From Chaunax sp. Z400 (lineage: Eukaryota; Chordata; Actinopteri; Lophiiformes; Chaunacidae): a stretch of 64,000 nt of DNA. Within the stretch, counting starts at the first letter, position 1, and each line of letters begins with the position of its first letter. Both the position numbers and the translations under genes were made by a program. The stretch covers positions 21,082,992-21,146,991 of the forward strand of contig CM075194.1 of NCBI GenBank assembly GCA_037577475.1. Direction: 5' to 3'. The notes below the pieces were generated by a model. It was not told the origin of the DNA and did no database searches. It saw nothing but the letters and a program-made list of their open reading frames with translations. Of this stretch, positions 34,813 to 47,028 are shown in pieces.

Positions 34813-36057
34813 TTTGAAACTGTATCGACAAGTTGTGGCTGTTGCAGCTCACAAGTTGGAGGATGCACAGGAGTTTGCATAGAAGCACAGCATCCCCAGA
34901 GCATACGGCAGCTATGAGGAGCTGGCCAGAAATCCAGATGTAGGTGAGTTTAAGTCAGACCTGGGTCAAATTTGTTTGGCTTGCATCTCTTTTCCTTTTT
35001 TATTTGAATTACTTCATAAATAATAACATAAATAACATAAGCAGTAGAATACAAATTTAAAATGAGCTGATTAAAAAAAGGTTAATTTCAAGGCTCAATT
35101 TGAATTAAAAGCCAGGGAAAAAAGTTGGGTTTTTAACTAGGATTTAAAAAATTCGACTCTTTGTAGTTTTAATTTGGATGGGCAGACCATTCCAGAGATT
35201 TGGAGCTGCCACTGCAAAGGCCCGGTGACCTCTGGTTTTTAATTTGGACTGAGGAATGTCCAAGAGCATTTGGTTTGCTGTCCGGAGTGCTCTGGCTGTA
35301 AAGTGCAGGTACAAGAGCTCAATTATATAAGAAGGTGCTAACCCATTTAGTGCCTTAAAAGCAATCAAAAAAATCTTAAAAACTATGCGATACTGCACAA
35401 GAAGCCTATAATTTAATTTTTCCACTTCTCACCTGCAGAATCTTTCTGAGTTCAGGATGTTAAAAGCAGTCTTTGTGTATAAAAAAACAAAAAAAAACAG
35501 TGACTAATAATGTATTAAAATAACACAAATTGTATTAGAATTTTAAAAGAATTAAAAAAACATCCAAATTAATACTGAATGCATAAACTCAACTGTGAGA
35601 CCTCTGTTGATATACAGCAGCAGGCATTTGAAAACAAATGGTTTTAGATCATCAGTCAAAAATGAGACTTGATCTTGAGTTAATTGATGTGATTTGTATG
35701 ATGATCTTTGTTAAAAACTTTAATAATTTAACCTCTAAGTCACTACATAACAACACCAAACACCTAAAATGTAACTAACTTTATGAAATAGTTCCTGTAC
35801 TTTGCTCTAAGGCCGTCTGGACGCGATTCTTCCTGGCATAGGTGGAGATCAGACAGCTGCTGGCCCAGGCGGAGGTGGGTGAGGTGAAGATGGAGAGATC
35901 AGAGTTGGGCTTGCCACAGATGCATGCAGCAATGGCGATACAGTAGGAACTGGGCGGAGGAACAATGCTAGCTTTTGGCATACCTGCAGTTCATATTCAT
36001 GGTGTATAATGGAAAGAAGCCAGAGTGTCCAGGCCACAGGGGTCCACCTGGAGACCG
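34813..36057 (+). pseudogene. dhdh: dhdh (dihydrodiol dehydrogenase) pseudogene, 5'/middle half
   Basis: Exon 34,813-34,943 (acceptor cttttag, donor GTGAGT) reads RQVVAVAAHKLEDAQEFA, an in-frame TAG, then KHSIPRAYGSYEELARNPDV. These follow the Rossmann-fold NADP-binding start of the family. Exon 35,812-36,057 reads AVWTRFF, a stop, then LLAQAEVGEVKMERSELGLP, another stop, ELGGG, and after a frame change SVQATGVHLETG at a GTAATG donor. The exon that should lie between them was not found; a LINE fragment occupies part of the intron (35,144-35,425). The next expected residues, GVDET, are those that open the dhdh fragment at 16,984. Several stops make this a pseudogene. Confidence 0.75.
35144..35425 (-). 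mobile_element. LINE reverse transcriptase C-terminal fragment
   Basis: A 93-residue frame carries the typical end of L2/CR1/Rex1-like reverse transcriptases: KIFLIAFKALNGLAPSYIIE, then RALRTANQMLLDIPQSK and FAVAAPNLWNGLPIQIK. It inserted in an intron of the dhdh pseudogene in the opposite orientation. It is 5'-truncated. Confidence 0.7.
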
Positions 36058-36269
36058 GTAATGAAGAGAGACCGGTTGGGTCTCACAGATATGATTTCTG
36101 AAGCCCTGACACTCCATTAGCCTCACCATGAAGTGAATGGAAGATCATTTTTTCTCAAAAAACTGTTAAAAAGGGGAGACTGAAATTTTGTGGAGAGCTT
36201 TATTATGTACTGTGGTAGATTGAGTTTGAAAACATCAACATTTTAGTTTGCACATCAATGTAAATGTGC

Positions 36270-36880
36270 CGGAGTTAGCTAATTTTCATCCATTGTCCCT
36301 GGGCAGGTTGTTACAAACAGTGACCTAGTGTCATCAAATACACTGCTTCCACTAATACAATAAAATACAATTAAACACAGTATATAAATACATTATAGAA
36401 ATAACAGATATAAAAACAGAGTGTAAAGGCAGTGGCAGAGATGAGGTTGTATGATTACTCACGATTGCAAGTCTGGTTTGCTTTAAGCCACTTTAGTTTG
36501 TGTTTAACGGTTAAGTAATTAGTAGTCTCTCTTAAATCAACAGGTAAACTATTCCAGTACTGCGTGGCCCTAACTGAGAAGACTGTTTGTTCATACTTGC
36601 CATGTCTGTATTTTACAACCCAGTCCCCTCTGGTAGTCGCCCTTGTTGTCCTGCTGCTGCTATCCTACTGCATTTTTAACTGGTCAGTGCGGGAGGTACA
36701 AGCCCACATAAGACATTGAATATGAGGTAAGCGTCTGCAAAATATTTCAAACTGTCTAAATGAAACAAATTGTACTTTTGTACTACACAACAATGGTTAT
36801 ACCTGTTGGTCTTTCGGTCCAGTGTTTTTAGTGTCTGTTTGTAAAGGGACTCAGTTGGTTTCAGAGTTGTCATGCTTGCT
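36270..36880 (-). mobile_element. LINE 3' fragment, same family as 2,740-3,501
   Basis: The minus strand contains part of the thumb region (TESLYKQTLKTLDRKTNRYN, then SLKYFADAYLIFNVLCGLVP) and, after a frame change, a WNSLP-type end. The 3' UTR phrase acctgcccagggacaatgg and gaaaattagctaactc match the element at 2.7-3.5 kb. It is disrupted. Confidence 0.6.
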
Positions 36881-38329
36881 TGTGACCAGCTTGTTGGACA
36901 GTAGGCCTATCTGTAATACAGTCCATCTCTGCTGTGGGATTATCTGACATCTCAGACTGGGCTCTCTGTTTGAAATGCTGCTGATCAACCTGAGAGATCA
37001 ACACGAGAGAAAGACAGCTGAAGTCAGAGCAGCTGTAAACCTGTTTGATATTTTAATCAACAGATCAGAGGGAAAACACCATCATGACAAACCGAGGAAT
37101 TTTGATTCACCTGCAGTCTCAGCTGGAGATGCCGCTGCGCATCCAGTTGGCTCTCATGCTGGAAAATGAAAAAGTGATGCTTTCTACGACGTGTATTCGA
37201 TACTGAGATCTAATTGCATTCTGCTAAATCTACACTGTAAAAAAATCTGGTGTTTACAGTCCAGATTAAATGACGTTAATCACGTTTGTTCTCATTTACC
37301 CTTTGATTTAAACCAGAGTCCTCCAAAGGTTCTTTCATGAATTAATTCATCTTTTCATAGCAGATGCAAAGCCTTCTTTTGTCCTCCAGACACCGCTTTC
37401 TCAGAGTCAGCTGCGCCAACACAAGTAATATCTCCATGGACATAAAACAAACAGAACAGTCATATCTTCCAGGCATGAGTTTATACAAAACTGCATATCA
37501 GTGTGTCTCAATTTATTTACAAAACACATCTGAGTGGAGGCTCGGAGTCAAACAGAGCTTCCAAACGTACAGTTTGTCTACGTGGGTTTTTGAGTGGTGC
37601 CTTTGGGAAGACGACGCCATCCACTGTTATTCCTGTTTGTGTGGCTGTTGTTCCAGAGCTGAGGGCACACTAGTGAAAGCATTTATCCTGCTGTTTATGA
37701 CTTTCATAACAGCATGCTTTAAATTTTCTCCGATTCAAGGATGTGAAAGAACAAGAAAACTTGACTTAAGATTGAATCCTAAGTAAAGTTTAATGTAGTT
37801 GTTGTGTGTCTCAGAAATGGTTGGCCCCTTAGTAGCCTAATTATAACGATTATATTTAGTGCTGTATTTATTACATTCAAGGCATCCTTCAAGAGCGCTG
37901 ATTGGGGCAAAGAGCTTACCATACCTTCGTAGCCTCCTCCTCATGCATGCTTGCGGCTAGTGGCTCAAGGCTACTTTAGCCACTATTAGCTTATCCTGCA
38001 CACAGACAATGCATAAAATAATGTGCAACATTACACTTGTATGTGTTTAAATAAATGAGGAATTATAGAAAAATATATATAACAAATCCTGTTTGCCTCT
38101 TTTTGTTTTTTGCCTGGAACTGTAAAAAAAAAAAAAAGTATATATCACTTGTAACAATTGAACGTCAAAACCTGCTCTGCATTACCCATAATTCATCTGG
38201 AATGTCAACAAATTGTTTGAAACTTAAGGTTTGTAATGCCTTTTATTATGGGATAGCTTTTACCTTGTTTTTCTTCAGGACAACCTTTTACAGTGTGCTG
38301 CATCAATGCTACTCATTCATCTGACTGCT
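36881..38329. other. No gene recognised
   Basis: The longest frame (37,364-37,786, plus strand, 140 codons) has no domain I recognise and no support from splice context. An A run lies at 38,125-38,138. Confidence 0.35.
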
Positions 38330-38440
38330 TGGAACAACTCATCAGTGCCACCAAATTTTCTGCCAACCAGTTTGGCCTTAACGTGCATCCATATATTCTC
38401 TATTGGGTTAAGATCTGGTGACTCACCAGGCTAACTAACA
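38330..38440 (-). mobile_element. Tc1/mariner transposase C-terminal scrap
   Basis: The minus strand reads PGESPDLNPIENIWMHVKAK, then LVGRKFGGTDELFQAV. This is the region around the third catalytic acidic residue (NPIE) of Tc1-type transposases. Nothing else of the element is recognisable. Confidence 0.6.
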
Positions 38441-41400
38441 GGTTTAAGGCGGTATAAATATGACAAAGAATAGTCAGTGTGCTTTGCACATCAGGCACAC
38501 AGAATAATGTTTAGTCACCTGTCAGGACAAGTCATCTAGCCTGACAGTTTGGTTTCACTCAAAATCCTGCACACACACACTACGTGTCATTTGAGTTTGT
38601 GTGTAGTCTAATATGGAACTAAATTTTAAGGGCAAATAACAATCTGATTAACTTCAGACACCACTTTGTTCTTTTCATGCATATTAGTGATGTGAATTTC
38701 TGCTCTTTTTAGTGAGCCAGATGATTTGGCTCAGCTCAGCATTAAGAGCCGCCTCTTTATTCATCCACTTCTGGTTTTTATAATTCAGCCCAATTTAGAA
38801 ATATTTTGACCTATGATTGGTATCTGTGCATGAATATTGTAGCCAGTACTTATTAATTATGAGTAGCATTAGCCAACATTGCGTGTGGACTAGTGGCTAT
38901 TTGGATAGAAGACTGAATCTCGGGAGACGAAGATGCAGTTGAAAAGGTACCATGTAAAAAATAGAAAACAGAGAATCAAGCAATAAATACAAATTCAACA
39001 ATTATGGCCATATAAATTATAACAATATTTCACTCAAGCTATATTTTGGATGTACATTACACTTTCCCAGATTTAAACCTGAAACACTCAAATATCATTC
39101 ATTGTTCAATCATTGTTTAAGAGAATGAGTCATCCCATCACACAGTTCTATTCCTTGAAAATCTGTAGCTCTAGCACCAGGGGAGGTTTGTTAATATCCA
39201 AAAAGTCAGGTAATCAGTCAGTCGAAAGGTTAAAGGAGTGGGCTGGGAAATGTGGGATTCGTGGGTTAATAAGTGGGTGGCAGGAGTCAGCTGTCCTACC
39301 ACTCTGGCAGAAACAGGGTGATCTCAGTGGATTTCTTCCATTTGTTCTGGAGATGCTCCTGGTCGTTGGCATGCCATCAACTTTCCCAAAGGGGAAAAAA
39401 CCTGGCCTGTATACGCAGACAAGGCCAGCTTTATTATACATGGTTTTGTTTAAACTAGACAAAATACCAAAATACATGCAATTAATTAAATCAATTCACA
39501 GCTGTGATCACTAGCTTCAAAATCAAATCATCAAGTGATTAACTATCAAAAGTGCAAATACTGTCCCTTAAAAGAACTGACTTATTCAAATTAATCAACA
39601 TGATTTAACCATTAATGCTTTTGCGTTGAAACATACGTTCCGGATCAGAAAGTTCACTTCCGGTTAGCAGACTTAGCATTAGCCGCTAGGCTAAGTAAGC
39701 TAGCGGTAGCAACTAACAGTTTACATTAAACATTACCAGTTTTCAATGAACTTATCACATACAAAAACTCGTATTGTCATGTGTGACCCACAAAACACAT
39801 ATATATTATTAGAGGCAGCAAACAATCAGAGCAATGCAAGTAATACGTTTTAGCAGTGTTACCCGAGGCGATAGCAGCTCGCTAAAAACAATAGCATTGG
39901 GATCGATCGCCACTTAGGCTCGTTTCTCTTAGTAGCAATGGGCATGAGGTCACAAGACACATCTCCAGATCGGCAATAAAACAAAAGTTGGTACATTGCA
40001 TGTTTGAAAAGTTTGAGGCTGGAAAACGTTAGTAAAGCGTTTGTCTAACTACCGATCGGCAGCAGCGTTACTTCCTGCAGCTGCTACTACCGGTATAAAA
40101 GCCCCACGGCTGCTCGGATTGGTTGAAGATTGCATCGCGATAGTTCAACCAAGAATGGGCGGATACATAACATTTTAATACGATTACGATTTAAATACAT
40201 TAAAAATATTATTTCATTTCGACTATGGGACCTGGGTTACAATGTCACTTTTATTTAATGTCATTATGAGCAGGTGATTATTTAAAGGACTCAACATGGG
40301 ATTTCTACCTTCTTTTTGTGTATTATATTTTAAAACCTCATTGGATTGGTACAAGTCAGAGACCTGTTGTTCCTAAACAGGATAAAGTGGTGTGTTATTT
40401 ATTTATTTTATGTAGTTCATATTATTTTTATTTTTTATTTTTGTCTATTGATTGCAGTGATCATCAGACTTTAATATGTTACTTCAGTGGATTTTGCCTT
40501 TGTTTGGAGCTTTCTTCATGTTTTAGTTATTTCATTATCTTCATGAACTTTAGGACTGATAGAGCGTTGGGCTCGGGGAATTATTTCTAACTTTGTATTT
40601 GCTTATTTTGTTAGTGTGTAAGTAATGGCCTCCCAACACCTTCCTGTTATTTGTCCAAGTCTGATTTAATTTGATTGATATTATATTTTGTGCCTTTTTG
40701 AATTAGCAGGCAAATGTGTTCTGTCACCCTTACAGCAAACATGTTTCCTTCCAAGTTAGTTTCAACAACCACGCCAAATGCACAATTGTCTTTGTCTATA
40801 GAAGACTGTTTCTTTTTATGGAGATCATCATTTAAGTAAGTGGCTTCCAGGGCTACAGAAGCAGAGATTTGAAATGGGTCTTTAATAGTTAAGGATTTCA
40901 AGAACAAGGATGAGGATGGGGTTAATTTTTTCTCCTTTAACAGGGTGGAGGCAGGAGACAGAGGAGGAGAAGGAGGTATTAGTGAACAGAGGGGGACTTA
41001 CCTAGAGAGAGGAGCCTCATAAGGAGCTTAGCATTGAGAATGTACCATATCCAGTGTTGGTTTAGTGGCAGGTACAGAATTGTTGAAGGTATCTGATGCA
41101 AATGGGTGACAAGTAAAAGGGAAAGAATGGGATTTAATGTCTCAGTGTGGTGCTGAGCCACCAGTAGAGCTTCAGTTCTTACTCGAATGGACTTTCAAAG
41201 ACTGTGGAGCATTACATGAGGATGAACACTAATATTTCAAAACCCTGTCCCTCATTTTCAGTTTGGTGATGTTTTTTGGAGAGCGCTTTCCAAAATGTCC
41301 CCTCGTCATTTGATTACACTGAACCCTGATTTCTGCAAAGGTCATAGCAAATGATTCGCACTGTTTTCACAGTGTTCAGTGAGCCCTCTTGCCCTGTTGA

Positions 41401-42329
41401 TGCAGACACGGTAACAGTGGAAGAGACCTTTCCTATCCAGATTGAAATGTTTCATTTAACAGGCCTCTTACCTATATGGCAACATTTGCATTTCTTTTAT
41501 TTTTCCTTTCATTTCCAGGTCTTTTCCTTTAATTTGTCACCTGTCTGTTCTGTAAAGGGAGACTGTGTCAAGCTATAGGTGGATCATAAGGCACCGGACG
41601 GGCAGAACAGGAGCTAGAAATCTGATTATGTAAATTTTTATCATCTTTGATTGGGTTCATTTGTTATTCGGGAAAATGCTGTTGACATAAGACACAGTGC
41701 TGAGAACAGGGGAGAGTTAAAAATTAATTTTAACATGTCATGAAGGAAATTATGACATGAAGGAAATTATGATTGTGTCCTCTGGAACTACTTCTTGACC
41801 CTGTCAGTGTCAGTCACATTGTCCTTGTCTGCTCTTTTCCCCCTGCTGTGAACTAACCATCTGAGGTTGTCTCAGTATTTACAGATTTTCTTAAATGTAC
41901 CTTTTTAAAGCATTTAAATACAACAGACTTCAGAGGTGTTTCATGTCACAATTTACAGCACAGCTTTCTGGAAGATGATGCTCCAGTGTGAAGATATAAT
42001 GACCAAAACCTGAAGGTGAATTCCAATTTTTGAATGTTTTTTTTTTTCCAATTCTGTACTGAAAACACACCAATACACATTTTGACAAATTGTTTTGAAT
42101 CTTGATATGGATTGACCAAAGTAGTTACACAATAAAATGTTTGCTGAAAATGGAGAAGTTCCAAATCTACATTGGAGGAGCGTTAATAAACTCAACAGAG
42201 TCTGCAGCACAAACACAACCACACAGTCCGACGTTGTTTTTGTTGTTGTTGTTGTCGTTGTTGTTCTGTCCATATAATGTTGTCTGCTGTCTGCGTATGA
42301 GAATAAGGCTGGAACCGTAGCTCGAAGCA
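38441..42329. other. No gene recognised; one CpG-richer patch
   Basis: No coding exon can be supported. Positions about 39,610-40,160 are visibly richer in CpG than the surroundings and include a tataaaag sequence at 40,094, so this could be a promoter or an LTR, but no transcript body is recognised next to it. Frames at 39,113-39,514 and 40,647-40,907 are unrecognised. Confidence 0.3.
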
Positions 42330-42515
42330 TGGCTGTGATGTCATCGTTTTTAATGGAGTTGAATTTTGCATTTACACGATGATGGTAGGGTGGCGTTCTC
42401 CAAAGTTTTTTCAGGCCCTGAAAACACCGATCTCGTGTAAACGGACGCCAAAACGCAACAAAAGTTAACTGTTTTTGGGTTCAACGGTTGTTGTTTAAAT
42501 GGCCCCTTAAGTTCA
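42330..42515. mobile_element. Non-autonomous DNA transposon remnant
   Basis: Phrases such as cgtgtaaacggacgccaaaacgc and tttaaatggccccttaa occur near the ends of a common fish MITE family. Only one end is clear. Confidence 0.4.
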
Positions 42516-44754
42516 CAGAAGCAGTGGAATATCTGAATAAAATAAAATAGTACATAAGTGTACAGTAAATGTCTAAAATGACACTTTGCCTTTTGTTTTT
42601 GTTTTTGCAGAAATGTTGTCTGTCACTCCATTTTCACCAAATGTTAGAGGACCTGAGATACAATTGGACTGAATAATCACTTCATACAACATATGAAGCT
42701 TCACAGCATGTATGCAAGGGAAAAATGAACTTAACAGTCTCTTTGCAAATCAAATATAAAAGCACAATGCAAGTAACACACTAATCCACCAAGCCAATCA
42801 CATGAAGATGGATGAAGTGTGTAGAGCTCTCGTCTTGGCGTCCTATAGTTCGCTGTGAGTCACGTACATACAAGAGAGTAAGAACAAGGAAGAGGAGAGT
42901 CTAGAGATATTTCTATGTTGTTTTATCACAGTTACAAGTGGAACAATTGCGAAAATGAGGCTGAAAACACACACAACCACACAAACACCACCACTATTCA
43001 CCATCCTCAACAACCCTCTGATCTGCACAAACATCAGTTAGTTAATGAAACCTGAGGCAAAGACTCATAACATAACCACTCAAAGATCTGTGTGCCAAAT
43101 AGCCTAAGAACAGAAAAAAATCATTTTTGGACATCATAGTCAGAAACCCTCACTTTACTGTACAGAACACGTAAAAAGAGACGTTATTGAATAGCTGCAG
43201 GATACTAAACACTGTTTGACAGCTGCCTGAATTAGTTTTATGGTTTCCATTTTCTTTAGTTTGTTCTTTTTTAAATTCAGTAGGTGGACATCAGATATGT
43301 TAAAAATAGCGTGGGTGCTCTTAATCTGTGTATTACACTAAAACAGAGCATTTTTGTTTGCCTTGTAAAAGTAGCAGATTTTATCATTTGCTTAGTAAAC
43401 TGTACAATGTGGTCATGGTGTTGTGGGCTATCTAGACTAATGACTGAATTTACTATATGAAAATCAGGCTTCTCCTATAACATACTAAGCACAGGACACA
43501 TTTGATACTAAAACTCTTTCCCCATTTTCTTTTCTAATGTTGTTCTGTCATCTTGTCGTCATGTTATTGAAATTTTGTCCTCTTGTATTTATTTGCATAT
43601 TTGGTATTGAGGTGCTCCGAAACTAATGAACTGGCAAAGAAAGAGGGGAACATCCGCAGAGAAAAAATACACTATGGAGGAAAGTCTAACAAGGAACCGG
43701 TGAAAATAATGAAATACAAAGTTTATTTTTTGTGGTTCTTGCACAGAGTATGTCCGGCAAACTTAACGATCCTATACACCTAAATTAGCCTCAATAGTTG
43801 TCATGCCTTTTGATAAGTATTCCTAAGAAAGATGATTTTTAGGTGACTGAAGGTTGGTCATTTTCTCCATTCAGAACAATATACACAACTCTAGGCTCCT
43901 TTAGCCCCTTTCAGCTCATTGTTTTGATTTCACAGCTTGCAACATTATGGTTGTAATTCAGTCTCACAGCTCTCATCGGTCCTGTTTCCAGCTGTAGGAG
44001 TCAGCTGTTGACAGGGAAATAAAACCAGTGCTCCCCACATTCCCAACACAAATAGTAGAAATACCTAGCAACTATCTGAGCTGTAAATAACCAGATATTT
44101 TACCTGGATTATTGTTCTCATTGTCAAAAGACTCCAATTAATGCAGCTTCATTATGATCATAAGACCCAGACCATCAGATATATTAACATGATACAGCAA
44201 CAAAAAAGGTGGCATAAACAGACGAGCAACAATCAGCACACTTTGACTGGCATGCAGTATTTAACATCCAGATCAGAAAGGAGTCGACTAAACTGAAAGC
44301 TTTGTGTGCCTTGCAGCTGTCCTCATTTATATCACACAGAGGAGACGCATGGCAACAGAATGCTCCAAAATATCTCCCAACAATTTTACATTAATTAAAT
44401 GTCCATGAGGTAAACAAAATAGATCTAAAGACCAATGCTTTACACAACCAGAGTATTTCTAATCTCTTTTACATTCATTCAGACTAACTAATAACAGACA
44501 AACTACTGACTGTGTGGAGAGAAGGGTGTCACATACTGGAACCTTGTTTTAATGGCGACAGTACAGGTGAGAGGAAACAGAAGCAGAGGCTTGGCAACTT
44601 TTAGCTCTACATAAATCATTGTTCCTTAGTGTCTGACTGCGTTCAGTTCAGTTCTGCTACTGTTTTAAATTAGCATAAACACCTTTAAAGGATGAAGAGT
44701 CGCCCCAGAACTAGGAATGAAAATTCAAACCAAAATTCAGCAGTAATTCCTTAA
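42516..44754. other. No gene recognised
   Basis: AT-rich sequence with only short, unconvincing open frames. Confidence 0.4.
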
Positions 44755-45063
44755 AGTTCCAGTGTGTAAGGATGATGATTTAGGGGATGGAAATGGAACA
44801 TAACAATCTGAATTATGTCAGATTATTAGCACTGACAATAAAAATCATAGAATTTTCATCTACATAGAGAGTAGGTCCTACAGTAGCCACGAACAAGCAA
44901 AAAAAAAAAAAAAGAATGGGCTCCGAGTATTGTTTAGTTTACTTATTTTTTGTCTTTTCTTTTTTTTCATTCTTTTACTCACTATAGGGAAGGGTGAGGC
45001 ACGGAGACCTGTGGTGTTCAACCTCACCACTAGATGCGGTTGAACCCTATACACCGGACCATT
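44755..45063. mobile_element. MITE with imperfect inverted ends
   Basis: The left end is agttccagtgtgtaaggatg, and the complement of the right end is atggtccggtgtatagggtt. Interior phrases (tctacatagagagtaggtcc, caacctcaccactagatgcg) match a common teleost MITE. No coding capacity. Confidence 0.6.
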
Positions 45064-47028
45064 GCATAAGGCTGCATCACAACAAATAAAATGTTGATGT
45101 CTGAGCAAACTATGAATTTACTGCAGCATTTATGGCCTGTTACTGCATCACTGGGAAATTCAATGCAATGCTGCATAACTTAAAGGATGTCTTCTGTCTT
45201 TGTTTTGAGCAGTTCACTTGGTTGGTCAAAATTGTAATTAACAGAATTAATTTTAGCTAGCCTGTTCGTATATGTCATTTGCTGTCAATTGGTTATGAAA
45301 CATTTGAACAAAGATTGTAATTTGTCCACTAAAATTGGTTTTTAAGTGAGTTTGTTATCTATGAGAGGGGAGGAGTCGTGCAAAATCAGGGAGGCACTTG
45401 GGGAGTGACTTCTGTTTTAGCTTCTAGCTCCGGGGAGGGACATGCAAATTTAAATTATTGTATTTTTTTAAATTTATTTCAGTCAAACAACTCACTAGTT
45501 TTGAAATGTTTATTATTACAGGAGCAGGATAGACTTTGAGTTTGGCATCTATAGGCTCCAAACTCATCACTCCCCACAGATGTGTTTATATAAATATATT
45601 GGGGGGTGATAAGAAAACTTCCTGACCCCCTAATCGGAGCCTACAGGTGGATGCTGGTGTGGTGGTGGGGCTAAAAGTGCAGCAGCAAATGCATGTGGAG
45701 CTGCAGCAGCATTGACAGGCAGAGGGAGAGATGGGAATTTGTCGCACCTTAAATTGGGAGTGCGTGTCGATGGCGATTGAGGAGATGTCGTGCGTTTGTG
45801 TGTTGCAGCAGTGTAGCTCGAGTTGTGTGCATATAGCTCCGCAGGCTTTGCTCCATTTCAAATATGTTGTTGTTCTCAAAATTTACCCCACCGTATGGTG
45901 ACTTAATAAACTGGGTGGCTCCCCTCCCTGTAATTATCCCCCATGGTGATCATGTACTTGGAGACTGAAAACACAGATGATTTGTTCCCCTTGATGTTGA
46001 GAGTTAAGCCAACTCCAAAGTGCACTGAATGTTCATGTCAACAGCAAGAATGACAAGCAGCCGCTGTGAGCACAGAGTTAAAGTTTTGAGTCCGTCCTGC
46101 AGGTCCTGGGGGGCCGCGGCTCCAGCCTGGACAGCTCTCTGTTTTCTGGTCCTCAAAACAGGTATTTTAATATAATTTAATGTGGAGCTGCAAATAATGA
46201 GATGCAGACATGGATGCAGTTATTAATTATAACATGGAAAATAATTTTGACCATGAGTGGAGTTGTCTCCGGTGCTTTTTCTCCACCTTTCAGCAGAGAG
46301 ATTGATTAATGTGGCTCAGGCGAGCAGGTCTCTGTCACCATGTATCAGGTGTTTCACAGAAATATCAGCGCTGATGTTCTGTTTGCTGTTCACAGCTGAC
46401 TGTGGGTCTGATTCTTTATCAAACAGCTGCAGCATCACGGAGCTAAAAGGGGAAGTGTGTCTTCACACTGATGCATGAGCACGGCAGCCACTGTGGTCAG
46501 GATCTCATGTTATTAATGTTCTGTGTTATCACCTGCTATCTACACAGGTCAGCTGTTAAACACAGTTTCCAGGTTTATACGGTGGAATTGTTTCTCATAA
46601 AGCTGTCTTTAGTGACCATCGGAGATATCAGGACATTTTTATTTTGAGTGGCAAACGGTTTTTAAGTTGTATTATGAGAAAAAGATTAATAAATAATGCC
46701 CACAAGCAATTTGTTGGCTGTGTGCGATTATTGATTAAATGATGAATCATCTCGTTTTCAGGGGGGTCCTAACATAAAATACAAATAAACATGAAAACAC
46801 ATAAGAAACAAAACAACAATTCAACACACAATAATTACAACAGTAAACACAGAAATGTCGAGAAAAAATGAGTTCAATAATGAGCACAACCACTAGATGG
46901 CCAGCAAAACAAACATATGGCCTGCACATAAATATAGTGTTTTATATGTAGTATGCAAAAATAGGTTAGGTTCATCTGAGACATTAACAATTATTCTCAA
47001 AAAAAGAAGACACATTGCATTTAAATAG
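45064..47028. other. No gene recognised
   Basis: Open frames at 45,586-45,879 (minus) and 46,257-46,478 (plus) have no recognisable domain. I looked here for the glycine-rich-loop exon of the kinase that follows and did not find it. Confidence 0.35.

Noticed and set aside
37364..37786. 140-codon frame as a gene
   Set aside because: No recognisable motif, no splice context, Cys-rich by chance in frame; not supportable.
39113..39514. 133-codon plus-strand frame as a gene
   Set aside because: No domain and mixed composition; likely chance.
40647..40907. 86-codon minus-strand frame (FQISASVALEATYLNDDLHK) as an exon
   Set aside because: The composition looks coding-like, but I recognise no family and see no clear splice pair, so I did not call it.
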